A stretch of DNA of 64,000 bases, taken from Sphingomonas sp. IC-56. GTDB taxonomy: Bacteria; Pseudomonadota; Alphaproteobacteria; Sphingomonadales; Sphingomonadaceae. Shown piece after piece: positions 33,473-42,211 of this stretch. A model generated the notes under the pieces. That model saw nothing but the letters and a program-made list of their open reading frames with translations. It was not told the origin of the DNA and did no database searches. The stretch spans positions 186,001-250,000 of the forward strand of contig NZ_JAJNDV010000003.1 in the NCBI RefSeq assembly GCF_021043375.1. The letters are read 5' to 3'. A program made the position numbers and the translations under genes. Within the stretch, counting starts at the first letter, position 1; the number at the start of each line of letters is the position of its first letter.

Positions 33473-35830
33473 TCAGTTCAGCGGCCGCCCATCGGTGTCC
33501 ATCAGCACCTCGCGGCGGCCGACATGGTCCGGGCGCGAGACCAGCCCGTCCTTTTCCATCCGCTCGATCAGCCGCGCAGCGCTGTTGTAGCCCACCCGCA
33601 ACTGGCGCTGGAGCCATGACGTCGAAGCCTTCTGGCTTTCCGCAACCAGCTGACACGCGCGGCGGTACAGCTGCTCCTCGGGCGTGTCGTCGCCCTGCGG
33701 CCCACCTTCCAGCGCGAAGCCGCCATCCTCTGGCTCCTCGGTGACCGCCGAGATGTAATCGGGCGTCCCTTGCGAACGCCAGAAGTCCGACACCGCCTGA
33801 ACCTCATCGTCGCTGACGAACGGCCCGTGGACGCGCAGGATCTGCTTGCCGCCAGCCATGTACAGCATGTCGCCGCGGCCCAGCAGCTGCTCGGCGCCCT
33901 GTTCGCCGAGAATGGTGCGTGAATCGATCTTCGAGGTCACATGGAAGCTGATGCGCGTCGGCAGGTTCGCCTTGATCACGCCGGTGATGACATCGACCGA
34001 CGGGCGCTGCGTCGCCATGATCAGGTGGATGCCGGCGGCACGCGCCTTCTGCGCCAGCCGCTGGATCAGGAACTCGACCTCCTTGCCCGCGGTCATCATC
34101 AGGTCGGCCAGCTCGTCGACGATCACCACGATCAGCGGCAGCGGCTGGAGGTCGAGCGTCTCTTCCTCATAGATCGGCCGGCCGGTGTCGGGATCATAGC
34201 CGGTCTGCACCTTGCGCCCCAGCGGCTGCCCCTTGGCCTTGGCCAGGCGCACCTTGTCGTTGAAGCTGGCAAGGCTGCGGACATTGACGCTCGCCATCAT
34301 GCGATAGCGGTCTTCCATCTGCTCCACCGCCCATTTCAGCGCGCGCACCGCCTTGGGCGGATCGGTCACGACGTCGGCCAGCAGGTGGGGGATATCCTTG
34401 TACATGCTGAGTTCCAGCATCTTGGGATCGATCATGATCATCCGGCACTGGTCCGGCGTCAGCCGGTACAGCAGCGACAGGATCATGCAGTTCAAGCCCA
34501 CCGACTTGCCCGACCCGGTGGTACCCGCGACCAGCAGGTGGGGCATCGGTGCTAGATCGGCGATCACCGGCTCGCCGGCGATGTTCTTGCCCAGCACCAG
34601 CGGCAGGTTCGCGCCCTGATCCTCGAAGCTCTGGCTGCCGATCAGCTCGTGCAGGTTCACGCCTTCCCGCTTCACGTTCGGCAGTTCTATGCCGATCACC
34701 GTGCGCCCGGGAATCGTCGCCACGCGCGCAGAAATCGCGCTCATGTTACGGGCGATGTCGTCGGCCAGCTGGATCACGCGGCTTGCCTTGATGCCGCTGG
34801 CCGGTTCGAACTCGTACATCGTCACGACCGGCCCGGGCCGCACCTCGACCACCTGGCCGCGCACATGGAAATCGTCGAGCACGCTTTCGAGCAGCCGGGC
34901 GTTGCGCTCCAGCGCCGCCTTGTCGATCGTCGCGTGCTGGTTGACCGGGCCCTCCTTCAACAGGTCGAGCGGCGGCAGCGTATAGCTGTCCTTCAGGTCC
35001 AGGCTGGTCTGCTCGGGTGCCAGCCGCGTCTTGGCCGGGGCAGGGGAGGTGCCACGCTCGGCGATCACCGGGGCAGGGCGGTTGTCCGGCACCACCACCT
35101 TGCGCGGCGCGCTCGGCTCGCCCGCGTCGAACAGTGCATTGGCGGAAGGCAGCTCGGCGACATCGTCGCCGCCCAGCCGCTCCGGCCCGCGCAACAGCCG
35201 CTGCTTGGCGGGCCCCGCCAGGCCAGGAAAGCGCATCACCCGATTGGGCAGCGTGAAGTCCAGCGAGCGCCACCAGAAGAACAGGCCGGAAAGCGTCGCC
35301 ACCGTGCCAAGCACGCGCCCGGCCCAGAAGGACATGTCGGGATTGCCCGCCAGCCCGATCAGCCAGTCGAGGAACCCCGCCGCCGCAAGCCCGACGATCC
35401 CGCCCATGCCACCGGGCAGCCGCCAATCGATCGCCAGCGACCAGTCGATGTGCAGCAGCGTCAGGCCCACGGCCACCAGCGCAGCCGAAAGCGCGGCGTT
35501 GCGCAGCATCTGCCCCCACGCGCCCACTGGCCGGTCCAGCCACAGCCGGTTGGTCACGATGAACCCCACCGGCATCACCAGCAGCACTGGCAATCCCAGC
35601 AGCGAATAGAGCAGGTCGGACACCCACGCCCCGGTGCTGCCCAGCAGGTTGCGCGCCGGGCCGCCCGACGCCGTGTTCAGCGACGGATCCTGCGCATGAT
35701 AGCTCAGCATCGCGATCATCAGCGCCACCGTCGCCACGAACAGCATTGTGCCGCCGATCAGCGCGGTGCTGCGCAGCACGCCAGCCTTCATCGTGTCGCG
35801 CAGCAGCGACGGTTGTGCCCGGGTCGCCAT
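33473..35830 (-). CDS. ftsK: DNA translocase FtsK
   Basis: FtsK anchors at the division septum and pumps DNA to resolve chromosome dimers. The 785-residue protein has four to five N-terminal membrane helices (to about residue 190), a short linker rich in proline and charge (200-290), the alpha/beta motor with Walker A GTTGSGKS (436-443) and Walker B VIVDELADLMM, and the C-terminal gamma winged-helix domain (LYRRACQLVAESQKASTSWLQR) that reads KOPS motifs. The linker is far shorter than in E. coli. It is divergent from the ubiH-like gene with 119 bases between. Confidence 0.96.
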   Translation of the reverse strand: MATRAQPSLLRDTMKAGVLRSTALIGGTMLFVATVALMIAMLSYHAQDPSLNTASGGPARNLLGSTGAWVSDLLYSLLGLPVLLVMPVGFIVTNRLWLDRPVGAWGQMLRNAALSAALVAVGLTLLHIDWSLAIDWRLPGGMGGIVGLAAAGFLDWLIGLAGNPDMSFWAGRVLGTVATLSGLFFWWRSLDFTLPNRVMRFPGLAGPAKQRLLRGPERLGGDDVAELPSANALFDAGEPSAPRKVVVPDNRPAPVIAERGTSPAPAKTRLAPEQTSLDLKDSYTLPPLDLLKEGPVNQHATIDKAALERNARLLESVLDDFHVRGQVVEVRPGPVVTMYEFEPASGIKASRVIQLADDIARNMSAISARVATIPGRTVIGIELPNVKREGVNLHELIGSQSFEDQGANLPLVLGKNIAGEPVIADLAPMPHLLVAGTTGSGKSVGLNCMILSLLYRLTPDQCRMIMIDPKMLELSMYKDIPHLLADVVTDPPKAVRALKWAVEQMEDRYRMMASVNVRSLASFNDKVRLAKAKGQPLGRKVQTGYDPDTGRPIYEEETLDLQPLPLIVVIVDELADLMMTAGKEVEFLIQRLAQKARAAGIHLIMATQRPSVDVITGVIKANLPTRISFHVTSKIDSRTILGEQGAEQLLGRGDMLYMAGGKQILRVHGPFVSDDEVQAVSDFWRSQGTPDYISAVTEEPEDGGFALEGGPQGDDTPEEQLYRRACQLVAESQKASTSWLQRQLRVGYNSAARLIERMEKDGLVSRPDHVGRREVLMDTDGRPLN

Positions 35831-35949
35831 TGCCCAGCCTCCAGATTGTCAGGGTACGCGCGGATGATCGCCCAAAGGGACTCCCGCGTCAACTATGGGC
35901 CTGTTTTGTACCGCTGGCCTGTACGCGCGAACGGGGGTAGGGCGGGGGC

Positions 35950-37167
35950 ATGGATAGCGCGGACATTCTCATCCTCGGCGGCGGCTTGGTGGGGAGCGCG
36001 CTCGCCGTCGCGCTCGACGCCCATGGCATCACTTCGATCGTGGTCGACCCTGCCGATCCCGAACTCATCCTCCAGGCCGGTTTCGACGGTCGCGCCTCGG
36101 CGATCGCCAGCGCCCCGATGCGCATGTTCGAAGCGATCGGCGTGGCTGAACGGCTGGCCGGCAAGGGTTGCCCGATCCAGGGCATCCGCGTCAGCGACGG
36201 ACTGGAACCCGGCAAGCTCGATTTCGCGCCCGCCGATGGCGAAGGCGCCGTCGGCACGATGTTCGAAAACCGCGTCCTGCGCACCGCCCTGCTGGAGGCC
36301 GCCCAAGCTGCCCCACTCGCCGACCTGCGGATGAAGACGCGGTCGGTGTCGGTCGAACGCGGCGAGTTCGGCGTCACCGCCACGCTCGATTCGGGTGCCA
36401 CCGTGCGCGCCCAGCTGCTGATCGCCGCCGAAGGCCGCAATTCGCCGATGCGCGAAGCCGCCGGGCTCAAGACCGCGAGCTGGACCTATGATCACGCCGC
36501 GATGATCGCGACGATGAACCACGCGCGCAGCCACGAGAATATCGCCTTCGAGATTTTCTATCCCGACGGCCCCTTCGCAATCTTGCCGCTGCCCGACAAT
36601 GACGAGGGGCATCGCTCGGCAGTGGTGTGGACGGTCAAGGCCAGCGAAGCCGCGGGATGGATGAAGATCAGCCAGCGCGGCTATCTCGCCGAGGTCGAGA
36701 AGCGCATGGGCGGTTTCCTGGGGCCCTTGAGTAACCTGTCGGCGCGCTCCAGCTATCCGCTCGGCTTCCACCACGCAGCCTGGATCACCGCCGATCGCCT
36801 CGCGCTGGTCGGCGACGCCGCGCACGGCATCCATCCGATCGCCGGCCAGGGCGTTAACGTCGGCTTCCGCGACGTCGCCACGCTGGTCGAAGTGCTGGTG
36901 GACGGCAAGCGGCTCGGCATGGACCTGGGCGACCCCCAGCTCCTCGCGCGCTACCAGCGCTGGCGCGGCTTCGACACCTTCATGGTCGCCGCCGCCACCG
37001 ATGGCCTCACCCGCCTGTTCGGCATCCCGGGCAAGACCGCAGCCAGCGTCCGCCGCTTCGGGCTCTCGGCGGTGGACAAGCTGCCGCCGCTCAAGAACTG
37101 GTTCATGGCCGAAGCCCGCGGCGAAAGCGGCGACGTGCCCAAGCTGCTGCAAGGACTGAGCGTCTAA
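35950..37167 (+). CDS. UbiH/UbiF/VisC/COQ6 family ubiquinone hydroxylase
   Basis: A 405-residue FAD-dependent aromatic hydroxylase of ubiquinone synthesis. It has the N-terminal FAD motif GGGLVGSALAVAL, the middle motif of flavin hydroxylases (LIAAEGRNSPMREAAG, DG/RNS type), and the second FAD motif GDAAHGIHPIAGQGVN. UbiH, UbiF, UbiI and UbiL types cannot be separated by eye; alphaproteobacteria often have a single UbiL/UbiM-like enzyme for several positions. It stands alone, converging on the small trm112-like gene. Confidence 0.9.
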   Translation: MDSADILILGGGLVGSALAVALDAHGITSIVVDPADPELILQAGFDGRASAIASAPMRMFEAIGVAERLAGKGCPIQGIRVSDGLEPGKLDFAPADGEGAVGTMFENRVLRTALLEAAQAAPLADLRMKTRSVSVERGEFGVTATLDSGATVRAQLLIAAEGRNSPMREAAGLKTASWTYDHAAMIATMNHARSHENIAFEIFYPDGPFAILPLPDNDEGHRSAVVWTVKASEAAGWMKISQRGYLAEVEKRMGGFLGPLSNLSARSSYPLGFHHAAWITADRLALVGDAAHGIHPIAGQGVNVGFRDVATLVEVLVDGKRLGMDLGDPQLLARYQRWRGFDTFMVAAATDGLTRLFGIPGKTAASVRRFGLSAVDKLPPLKNWFMAEARGESGDVPKLLQGLSV

Positions 37168-37170
37168 GAA

Positions 37171-37223
37171 CCTCCCCGGGACGGGGAGGGGGACCGCGCC
37201 CGCAGGGCGCGGTGGAGGGGAGG
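37171..37223. repeat. Palindromic repeat, family D
   Basis: CCTCCCCGGGACGGGGAGGG is followed by GGACCGCGCCC-GCAGGGCGCGGT and GGAGGGGAGGG, so an inner hairpin (CCGCGCCC/GGGCGCGG) sits inside a C-rich/G-rich outer pairing. It occupies the convergent gap after the ubiH-like gene. Similar elements are common in sphingomonad genomes, from memory. Confidence 0.7.
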
Positions 37224-37259
37224 GCCACAAGCGGATCGTCTTAGATCGCGCCGCAACTC

Positions 37260-37430
37260 TCAGTCGATTTTTCGTGCCGCCTCCACCAGCAGCACCGGCA
37301 CCCCATCCCGCACCGGATACGCCACGCCAGCCTCATCCGAGACCAGCTCCTGCCGCGCCTCGTCATAGCGCAGCTTCGTCCGCGTGGCCGGACACACCAG
37401 CCGCTCCACCAGCCAGGGATCGAGGCTCAT
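37260..37430 (-). CDS. Trm112 family protein (UPF0434)
   Basis: A 56-residue protein that is easy to miss. It reads MSLDPWLVERLVCPATRTKL..., then the family core LVSDEAGVAYPVRDGVPVLL, and ends EAARKID. Bacterial Trm112/YcaR proteins have been linked to methyltransferase activation, by analogy with eukaryotic Trm112; their partners are poorly known. The usual CxxC zinc pair is reduced here to a single Cys13, as in other alphaproteobacterial members. It overlaps the Lon-domain gene by four bases (37427-37430), completing a leftward cnoX-lon domain-trm112 operon. Confidence 0.9.
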   Translation of the reverse strand: MSLDPWLVERLVCPATRTKLRYDEARQELVSDEAGVAYPVRDGVPVLLVEAARKID

Positions 37431-38035
37431 TGCAGCGTCGCCCCTTCCTCGCCATGCCGGCCAAAGAACTGCATCAGCTGCACCGCCAGCTCCGCGCGCT
37501 CGCCGAGCGAATCTGCCTGCAACAACGCCTGCTTCGACGCCGCATCGAAGGGCGCGATTTGGGCAATGCCGTTGACCAGTGACTCATCATCCAGCCGCGT
37601 CACCGCTTCCCAATCCACCGCATAGCCCAGCACATCGGCAAAGCGCCGCGCCTCGATCTCCAGCGAGGCGCGCTCGGCCAGCGCCAATGTCTCGCTTTCG
37701 CCGACTGCCTCCAGCTCCGCCTCGACCTGGCGGAACGGGGTGGTCACATCCAACTCGCGCAGCACGGTGAAGCGCGTCAGCCCCTCCAGCACGATGTCGA
37801 AGCGCCCATCGTCCAACGCCTCCACCTCGGCGATGCGCCCGACACAGCCCATCGCGAACAGCGGCGGCTTGTCCCCGCCGCCACGCGGCTGGATCATGCC
37901 GATCCGGCGGTCGCGAGCGAGCGCGTCGGACACCATCGCCCGGTAGCGTGGCTCGAAAATGTGCAGGGGCAAGTGCATCCGCGGGAACAGCAGCGCGCCC
38001 GCCAGCGGAAACACCGAAAGGCGCGTCACTGTCAT
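37427..38035 (-). CDS. Lon N-terminal (substrate-binding) domain protein
   Basis: A 202-residue protein made only of a Lon N-terminal LAN domain, without the AAA+ or protease parts of Lon. The family pattern is LSVFPLAGALLFPRMHLPLHIFEPRYRAMVSDAL, followed by GCVGRIAEVEALDDGRFDIVLEGL. The function of stand-alone LAN proteins is unknown. The start at 38035 is the normal one; the longer frame upstream is inside the thioredoxin gene. It is coupled on both sides by four-base overlaps, and the same cnoX-LAN-trm112 grouping occurs in other alphaproteobacteria. Confidence 0.9.
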   Translation of the reverse strand: MTVTRLSVFPLAGALLFPRMHLPLHIFEPRYRAMVSDALARDRRIGMIQPRGGGDKPPLFAMGCVGRIAEVEALDDGRFDIVLEGLTRFTVLRELDVTTPFRQVEAELEAVGESETLALAERASLEIEARRFADVLGYAVDWEAVTRLDDESLVNGIAQIAPFDAASKQALLQADSLGERAELAVQLMQFFGRHGEEGATLQ

Positions 38036-38934
38036 CCGAACAGGATCGCCGACAGCTTGCGGCGCTGTGCCGAGACCCAGGGATCCTCCAGCCCGACTGC
38101 CTCGAACAGCTTCAACAGCCGCTGGCGCGCCGCGCCTTCGTTCCACGCCTTGTCCTCGCGGATCATCTCCAGCAGCGTGCTCGCCGCTTCCTCGCGGTCG
38201 CTCGCCATCAGCGCGCCGGCGAGCTCAAAGCGTGCTTCCATGTCGCCGGTCGCAGCCTGCGCGCGCAGGCCACCCAGGTCGTCCACCGGCGTGGCTTCCT
38301 GCGCCAGGCTCAGCGCCGCGCGTGCGCCGGCCAGCTCGGGCGCCTTGGCGGCGTCCTCGGGCAATGCGTCCAGCGCGGCCTGCGCTTCCTCGATCCGTCC
38401 CAGCGCAATCAGCGCGCGCACGCGTCCGGCGGCAACCACCGGATGCCCGGGCGCCATTTCCTCGATCTGGTCGAACACCGATAGCGCTCGCTCGGCATCA
38501 CCATCGGCCAGCACCTGCTCGCCCATCGCGATCAGCGGCTCCAGCTCGGCCTCGGCCTGCGCTTCCTCGCTCGCGACGGGAAGCTGGCGCAGGATCTGGT
38601 CCAGCATCGTGCGCAGCTGCGATTCGGTGCGCGCGCTGGTCAGGTCGGCGACCAGCTGCCCCTGGAACATCGCGTAGACGGTTGGGATCGATCGCACCTG
38701 GAATTGCGCGGCGATGAACTGGTTCTTGTCGACATCGACCTTGGCCAGCTTCACGCCCTTGGCCGCATAATCGTCGGCGACCTTTTCCAGCATCGGACCC
38801 AGCGCCTTGCACGGCCCGCACCATTCCGCCCAGAAATCGATGATCACCAGATTGGTCATCGACGGTTCGACGATGTCGCGGCGGAAAGCGTCGACGGCTT
38901 CCTTTTCGGCGGGGCTCATTCCAAGCGTGGCCAA
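38032..38934 (-). CDS. Thioredoxin-TPR chaperone, CnoX-like
   Basis: A 300-residue fusion of an N-terminal thioredoxin domain with an active CGPC site (Cys39, Cys42 in AEWCGPCKALGPM) and C-terminal TPR-like helices (from about residue 130). This is the CnoX/YbbN type, a holdase that protects proteins from oxidation and hands them to GroEL. E. coli CnoX lacks the redox-active pair, whereas Caulobacter CnoX keeps it; the protein here resembles the latter. It is the first gene of a three-gene leftward operon with the LAN and Trm112 proteins. Confidence 0.9.
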   Translation of the reverse strand: MATLGMSPAEKEAVDAFRRDIVEPSMTNLVIIDFWAEWCGPCKALGPMLEKVADDYAAKGVKLAKVDVDKNQFIAAQFQVRSIPTVYAMFQGQLVADLTSARTESQLRTMLDQILRQLPVASEEAQAEAELEPLIAMGEQVLADGDAERALSVFDQIEEMAPGHPVVAAGRVRALIALGRIEEAQAALDALPEDAAKAPELAGARAALSLAQEATPVDDLGGLRAQAATGDMEARFELAGALMASDREEAASTLLEMIREDKAWNEGAARQRLLKLFEAVGLEDPWVSAQRRKLSAILFG

Positions 38935-39106
38935 GGGGCACTCCTAAGCGGCAAAACAGGTTGGGCCGCTATGTGGGCGTTAAGCGGGCACGCGCCAAGC
39001 TTTTTCCGGAAATGTCGAAAAAGGTGTTGCGCACCCGGAAAGCCACCGCTAGTGGACGCGCCTCACCCAGCCCAAGCGCTTCGGCGCAGCGGGCTAGAAC
39101 GCCAGA

Positions 39107-39181
<75 letters not shown>

Positions 39182-39237
39182 GCGGTTTCATTCCGCACAT
39201 AAGGGGATTGATCCCCCGCCTGGCCAGAACCAAGTTG

Positions 39238-39636
39238 ATGCGCATGACCGCATTGCTTTCGCTCGTTCTTGCCATCGCCAGCCCGAACCAAGCCACGTCG
39301 ACCGACTTGGCGGGCACCACCTGGCGCAACCCCAGCAACAGCGTTCATGTCCGCTTTGCGCCGTGCGGCGCGCTGCTGTGCGGTACGGTAGTCTGGGCCA
39401 GCGACAAGGCCATTGCCGACGCTGCCCGCGGTACGAAGGCACCCCTGGTCGGCACCCGCATCTTCCGCGACTTCGAGAGCGCCGGCCCCCAGGTCTGGCG
39501 CGGCAGGGTTCATGTCCCCGATATCGGCCAAACCTTCAGTGGCCGCATCACCGTGCGTGGCGACGAGCTTTCGGGCCGCGGCTGCCTGATCGCCGGGCTG
39601 GTCTGCAAGTCGCAGACCTGGTCGCGCCTGCGCTGA
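39238..39636 (+). CDS. DUF2147 family secreted protein
   Basis: A 132-residue protein with a short signal peptide (MRMTALLSLVLAIASP) and a DUF2147 domain: LAGTTWRNPSNSVHVRFAPC, LCGTVVWASDKA, and the terminal GCLIAGLVCKSQTWSR. Four cysteines in the mature part could form two disulfides. DUF2147 proteins are small periplasmic beta-barrel proteins of unknown role. The start is 57 bases after the tRNA-Gly gene; the ATG at 39238 lacks a clear ribosome site, and an ATG at 39244 is also possible. Confidence 0.85.
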   Translation: MRMTALLSLVLAIASPNQATSTDLAGTTWRNPSNSVHVRFAPCGALLCGTVVWASDKAIADAARGTKAPLVGTRIFRDFESAGPQVWRGRVHVPDIGQTFSGRITVRGDELSGRGCLIAGLVCKSQTWSRLR

Positions 39637-39645
39637 TCGCGCGCT

Positions 39646-40455
39646 ATGCTGGCGCCCATGACGAGCGGCAGCATCAAAGTAGGCATCGGCGGCTGGACCT
39701 TCGAGCCGTGGCGCGGCACCTTCTACCCTGAAGGCCTGACTCAGAAGCGGGAGCTGGAATACGCCACCCGGCAGCTCACCGCGATCGAGATCAACGGCAC
39801 TTATTATTCCACCTTCAAGCCCGCGAGCTTCGCCGGCTGGGCCGCCACCGCCCCCGAAGGCTTCGTCTATGCGGTCAAAGGCTCGCGCTTCGTCGCCAAT
39901 CGGAAGGTGCTGGCCGAAGCCGGCGAATCGGTGCAGCGCTTCGTGGGGCAGGGGCTCACCGAACTGGGCGACAAGCTCGGCCCGATCCTGTGGCAGTTCA
40001 TGGCCACCAAGAAGTTCGACGCCGACGACTTCCGCGCCTTCCTCGCCCTTCTCCCGCGCAGCCAGGACGGCATCGCGCTGCGCCACGCGGTGCAGGTGCG
40101 GCACGACAGCTTCCACGTGCCTGAGTTCGTCGCCATGTGCCGCGAAGCCGGCGTCGCCATCGTCTACGCCGATTCGCCGCAATACCCTGCGCTCGCCGAC
40201 ATCACCGCCGACTTCGTCTATGCCCGCCTCGAAGCCGGCGAGGACACCAACCCGCTCTGCTATGCGGCAGCCGACTTCCCCCGCTGGCTCGACACCGCAC
40301 GCAGCTGGGCACAGGGGGACCGTCCCGAAGGCCTCCCCTATGTCACCGCCGACACGCCCCCGGCAGAACCCCGCGACACCTTCGTCTTCTTCATCCACGG
40401 CGGCAAAGTCCGCGCCCCCGCCGCCGCCCAGGAACTGATCCGCCGCCTGGCCTAA
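39646..40455 (+). CDS. DUF72 domain protein (YecE-like)
   Basis: A 269-residue TIM-barrel protein of the DUF72/YecE family. Hallmarks are VGIGGWTFEPWRGTFYPEGL, the EINGTYYST motif with its conserved glutamate, FVYAVKGSRF, and FFIHGGKVRAPAAA near the end. It is cytosolic with no signal peptide. The function is unknown, although the barrel suggests an enzyme. The start may be 39646 or the in-frame ATG at 39658. It starts 10 bases after DUF2147 and converges on the small membrane protein gene. Confidence 0.9.
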   Translation: MLAPMTSGSIKVGIGGWTFEPWRGTFYPEGLTQKRELEYATRQLTAIEINGTYYSTFKPASFAGWAATAPEGFVYAVKGSRFVANRKVLAEAGESVQRFVGQGLTELGDKLGPILWQFMATKKFDADDFRAFLALLPRSQDGIALRHAVQVRHDSFHVPEFVAMCREAGVAIVYADSPQYPALADITADFVYARLEAGEDTNPLCYAAADFPRWLDTARSWAQGDRPEGLPYVTADTPPAEPRDTFVFFIHGGKVRAPAAAQELIRRLA

Positions 40456-40486
40456 GCGCCCATCATATGGAGTGACGAAAAGAGTA

Positions 40487-40945
40487 TCAGGCCTCGCCCA
40501 GCTTTGCCCGGCACGCGGCTACGGACAGTGCGTTGAAGACTCCCGCCACCGCGGCACCGCCAAGGTAGAACGGCAACAAGCCACGGGGCAGTCGCTCGCC
40601 AGTCAGCCCAATCCCGAACCCCCGCGACCACTCCGCCGGAAGCAGCAGCAGCGTCAGCAGCAGCGCCGCCGCTCCCGCTACCGCGCCAAGCACCACAGCC
40701 ACCCGCCGGTTGCGGCCGAAGCGGTCAGCAGCCAGAAACCCCACCAGCATCAACCCGCCCAGCATCAGCTTTGCCCCGGGCGCCATCGCGTCGGCGACAT
40801 GCCAGGTATCCGCCAAGAGCCGCCGCAGGTCGAACCGCCCACCAAGCTGGTCCCACGCAATCAGCACACTGGGCAGGTATATCGCCACCGCCCAGCCCAA
40901 GACCCACGCGATCCCGAAGCACCGCACGCCGCTACTTCGCTTCAT
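40487..40945 (-). CDS. Hypothetical four-helix membrane protein
   Basis: A 152-residue protein that I do not recognise. Four hydrophobic stretches are likely membrane helices: FGIAWVLGWAVAIYLPSV, KLMLGGLMLVGFLAA, VAVVLGAVAGAAALLLTLLL and FYLGGAAVAGVFNALSV, with a basic N-terminus (MKRSSGVR). The start at 40945 was chosen because it gives a compact N-terminus and overlaps the end of the CaiB-like gene by 14 bases, suggesting one transcript. Its position behind glutarate genes could mean a transport or accessory role, but nothing in the sequence shows it. Confidence 0.65.
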   Translation of the reverse strand: MKRSSGVRCFGIAWVLGWAVAIYLPSVLIAWDQLGGRFDLRRLLADTWHVADAMAPGAKLMLGGLMLVGFLAADRFGRNRRVAVVLGAVAGAAALLLTLLLLPAEWSRGFGIGLTGERLPRGLLPFYLGGAAVAGVFNALSVAACRAKLGEA

Positions 40946-42056
40946 GCCCGCTCGCCCGTCGGGGACTCGCCCGCTCCGCCACCATCCGCTCGCCATCGAT
41001 CACGATGGGGCTTGCGACCCCCGGCAACCCGTCGCGCTCGATCCGCATGCCCCGTGCGGCGACCTGCGCGTCGGCGAAAACCTCGTCCATCCGATTGATC
41101 GGCCCGGCCGGCACGCCCACGGCCTCCAGCGCCTCGTACAGCGCGGCCTTGCCCCAGCCGGCGATCGCCGCCTCGAGCAGCGGCAGCAGCGCCTTGCGGT
41201 GGGTCACGCGCCCGGGATTGGTCGCAAAGCGCGCATCCTGTGCCAGATCGAGCCCCAGCACCCCGCACAACCGCGCGAATTGTGCATCATTGCCCACCGC
41301 CACGATCAGCGCCCCGTCGCGCGTTTCGAACGCCTGATAGGGCACCAGATTGGCGTGCCCGTTGCCCATGCGATGCGGCACCTTGCCCGAAGCCATCCAG
41401 TTGAGCGCCTGGTTCGCCAGCACCCCCACCTGCGTATCGAGGAGCGCCATGTCGATATGCGCGCCTTCGCCCGTGACATCACGCCGCCGCAGCGCGCTCA
41501 GGATCGCCACCGCCGAATACACCCCGGTGAAGATGTCGGCGTACGCAATCCCTGCCTTTTGCGGCGCGCCATCGGGCTCGCCGGTCAGCGACATGAACCC
41601 GCCCATCCCCTGGATGATGAAGTCGTATCCCGCGCGGTGCGCATAAGGGCCCGTCTGGCCGAACCCGGTGATCGAACACACCACCAGCCGCGGATCGGCG
41701 GCGCGCAGGCTGGCGGGGTCGAGCCCGTACTTCACCAGTCCCCCGACCTTGTAGTTCTCGATCACCACGTCGGCGCCCGCGATCAGCGCCCGCACCTCCG
41801 CCTGACCCTCAGGCGTAGCGATATCGATAAACCGGCTGGTCTTGCCGCGATTGGTGGCATGAAAATAGGCCGCGTCGCGATTCTCGCCGGCCGCATCGTG
41901 GAGGAAGGGCGGCCCCCAATGCCGCGTATCATCCCCCGCACCTGGCCGCTCGACCTTGACCACCTCGGCGCCCAAATCCGCCAGCAACTGCCCGCACCAA
42001 GGCCCGGCAAGAATGCGCGCCAGCTCGACAACCCGGATGCCCTCAAGCGGCTTCAC
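40932..42056 (-). CDS. CaiB/BaiF family CoA transferase
   Basis: A 374-residue class III CoA-transferase. The family motifs are clear: MKPLEGIRVVELARILAGP, LADLGAEVVKVERPGAGDDTR, and the catalytic aspartate in HIDMALLDTQVG. The gene lies directly downstream of a glutaryl-CoA dehydrogenase gene. In mammals and several bacteria this pair acts in lysine/tryptophan breakdown, with the CaiB-type enzyme (SUGCT) activating glutarate to glutaryl-CoA using succinyl-CoA. I infer that role here from context. A family A repeat separates the two genes. Confidence 0.88.
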   Translation of the reverse strand: MKPLEGIRVVELARILAGPWCGQLLADLGAEVVKVERPGAGDDTRHWGPPFLHDAAGENRDAAYFHATNRGKTSRFIDIATPEGQAEVRALIAGADVVIENYKVGGLVKYGLDPASLRAADPRLVVCSITGFGQTGPYAHRAGYDFIIQGMGGFMSLTGEPDGAPQKAGIAYADIFTGVYSAVAILSALRRRDVTGEGAHIDMALLDTQVGVLANQALNWMASGKVPHRMGNGHANLVPYQAFETRDGALIVAVGNDAQFARLCGVLGLDLAQDARFATNPGRVTHRKALLPLLEAAIAGWGKAALYEALEAVGVPAGPINRMDEVFADAQVAARGMRIERDGLPGVASPIVIDGERMVAERASPRRASGHEAK

Positions 42057-42078
42057 ACCAAGCCCTCGAGCAATACCA

Positions 42079-42178
42079 GTTCCCCGGCGCAGGCCGGGGT
42101 CCAGCTTCGGCGCACTCGGAGAGGAAGGTCAGCCATCGCCACTGCGCAGCAACTGGGCCCCGGCCTGCGCCGGGGAAC
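42079..42178. repeat. Palindromic repeat, family A
   Basis: Left arm GTTCCCCGGCGCAGGCCGGG and right arm CCCCGGCCTGCGCCGGGGAA. It lies in the 155-base gap between two co-directional leftward genes (acyl-CoA dehydrogenase, then CaiB), one of the few copies not at a convergent junction. It could separate their mRNAs. Confidence 0.85.
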
Positions 42179-42211
42179 TGGTGTGCTCAGCAGCGGGTGC
42201 AGCCGGGTCCA

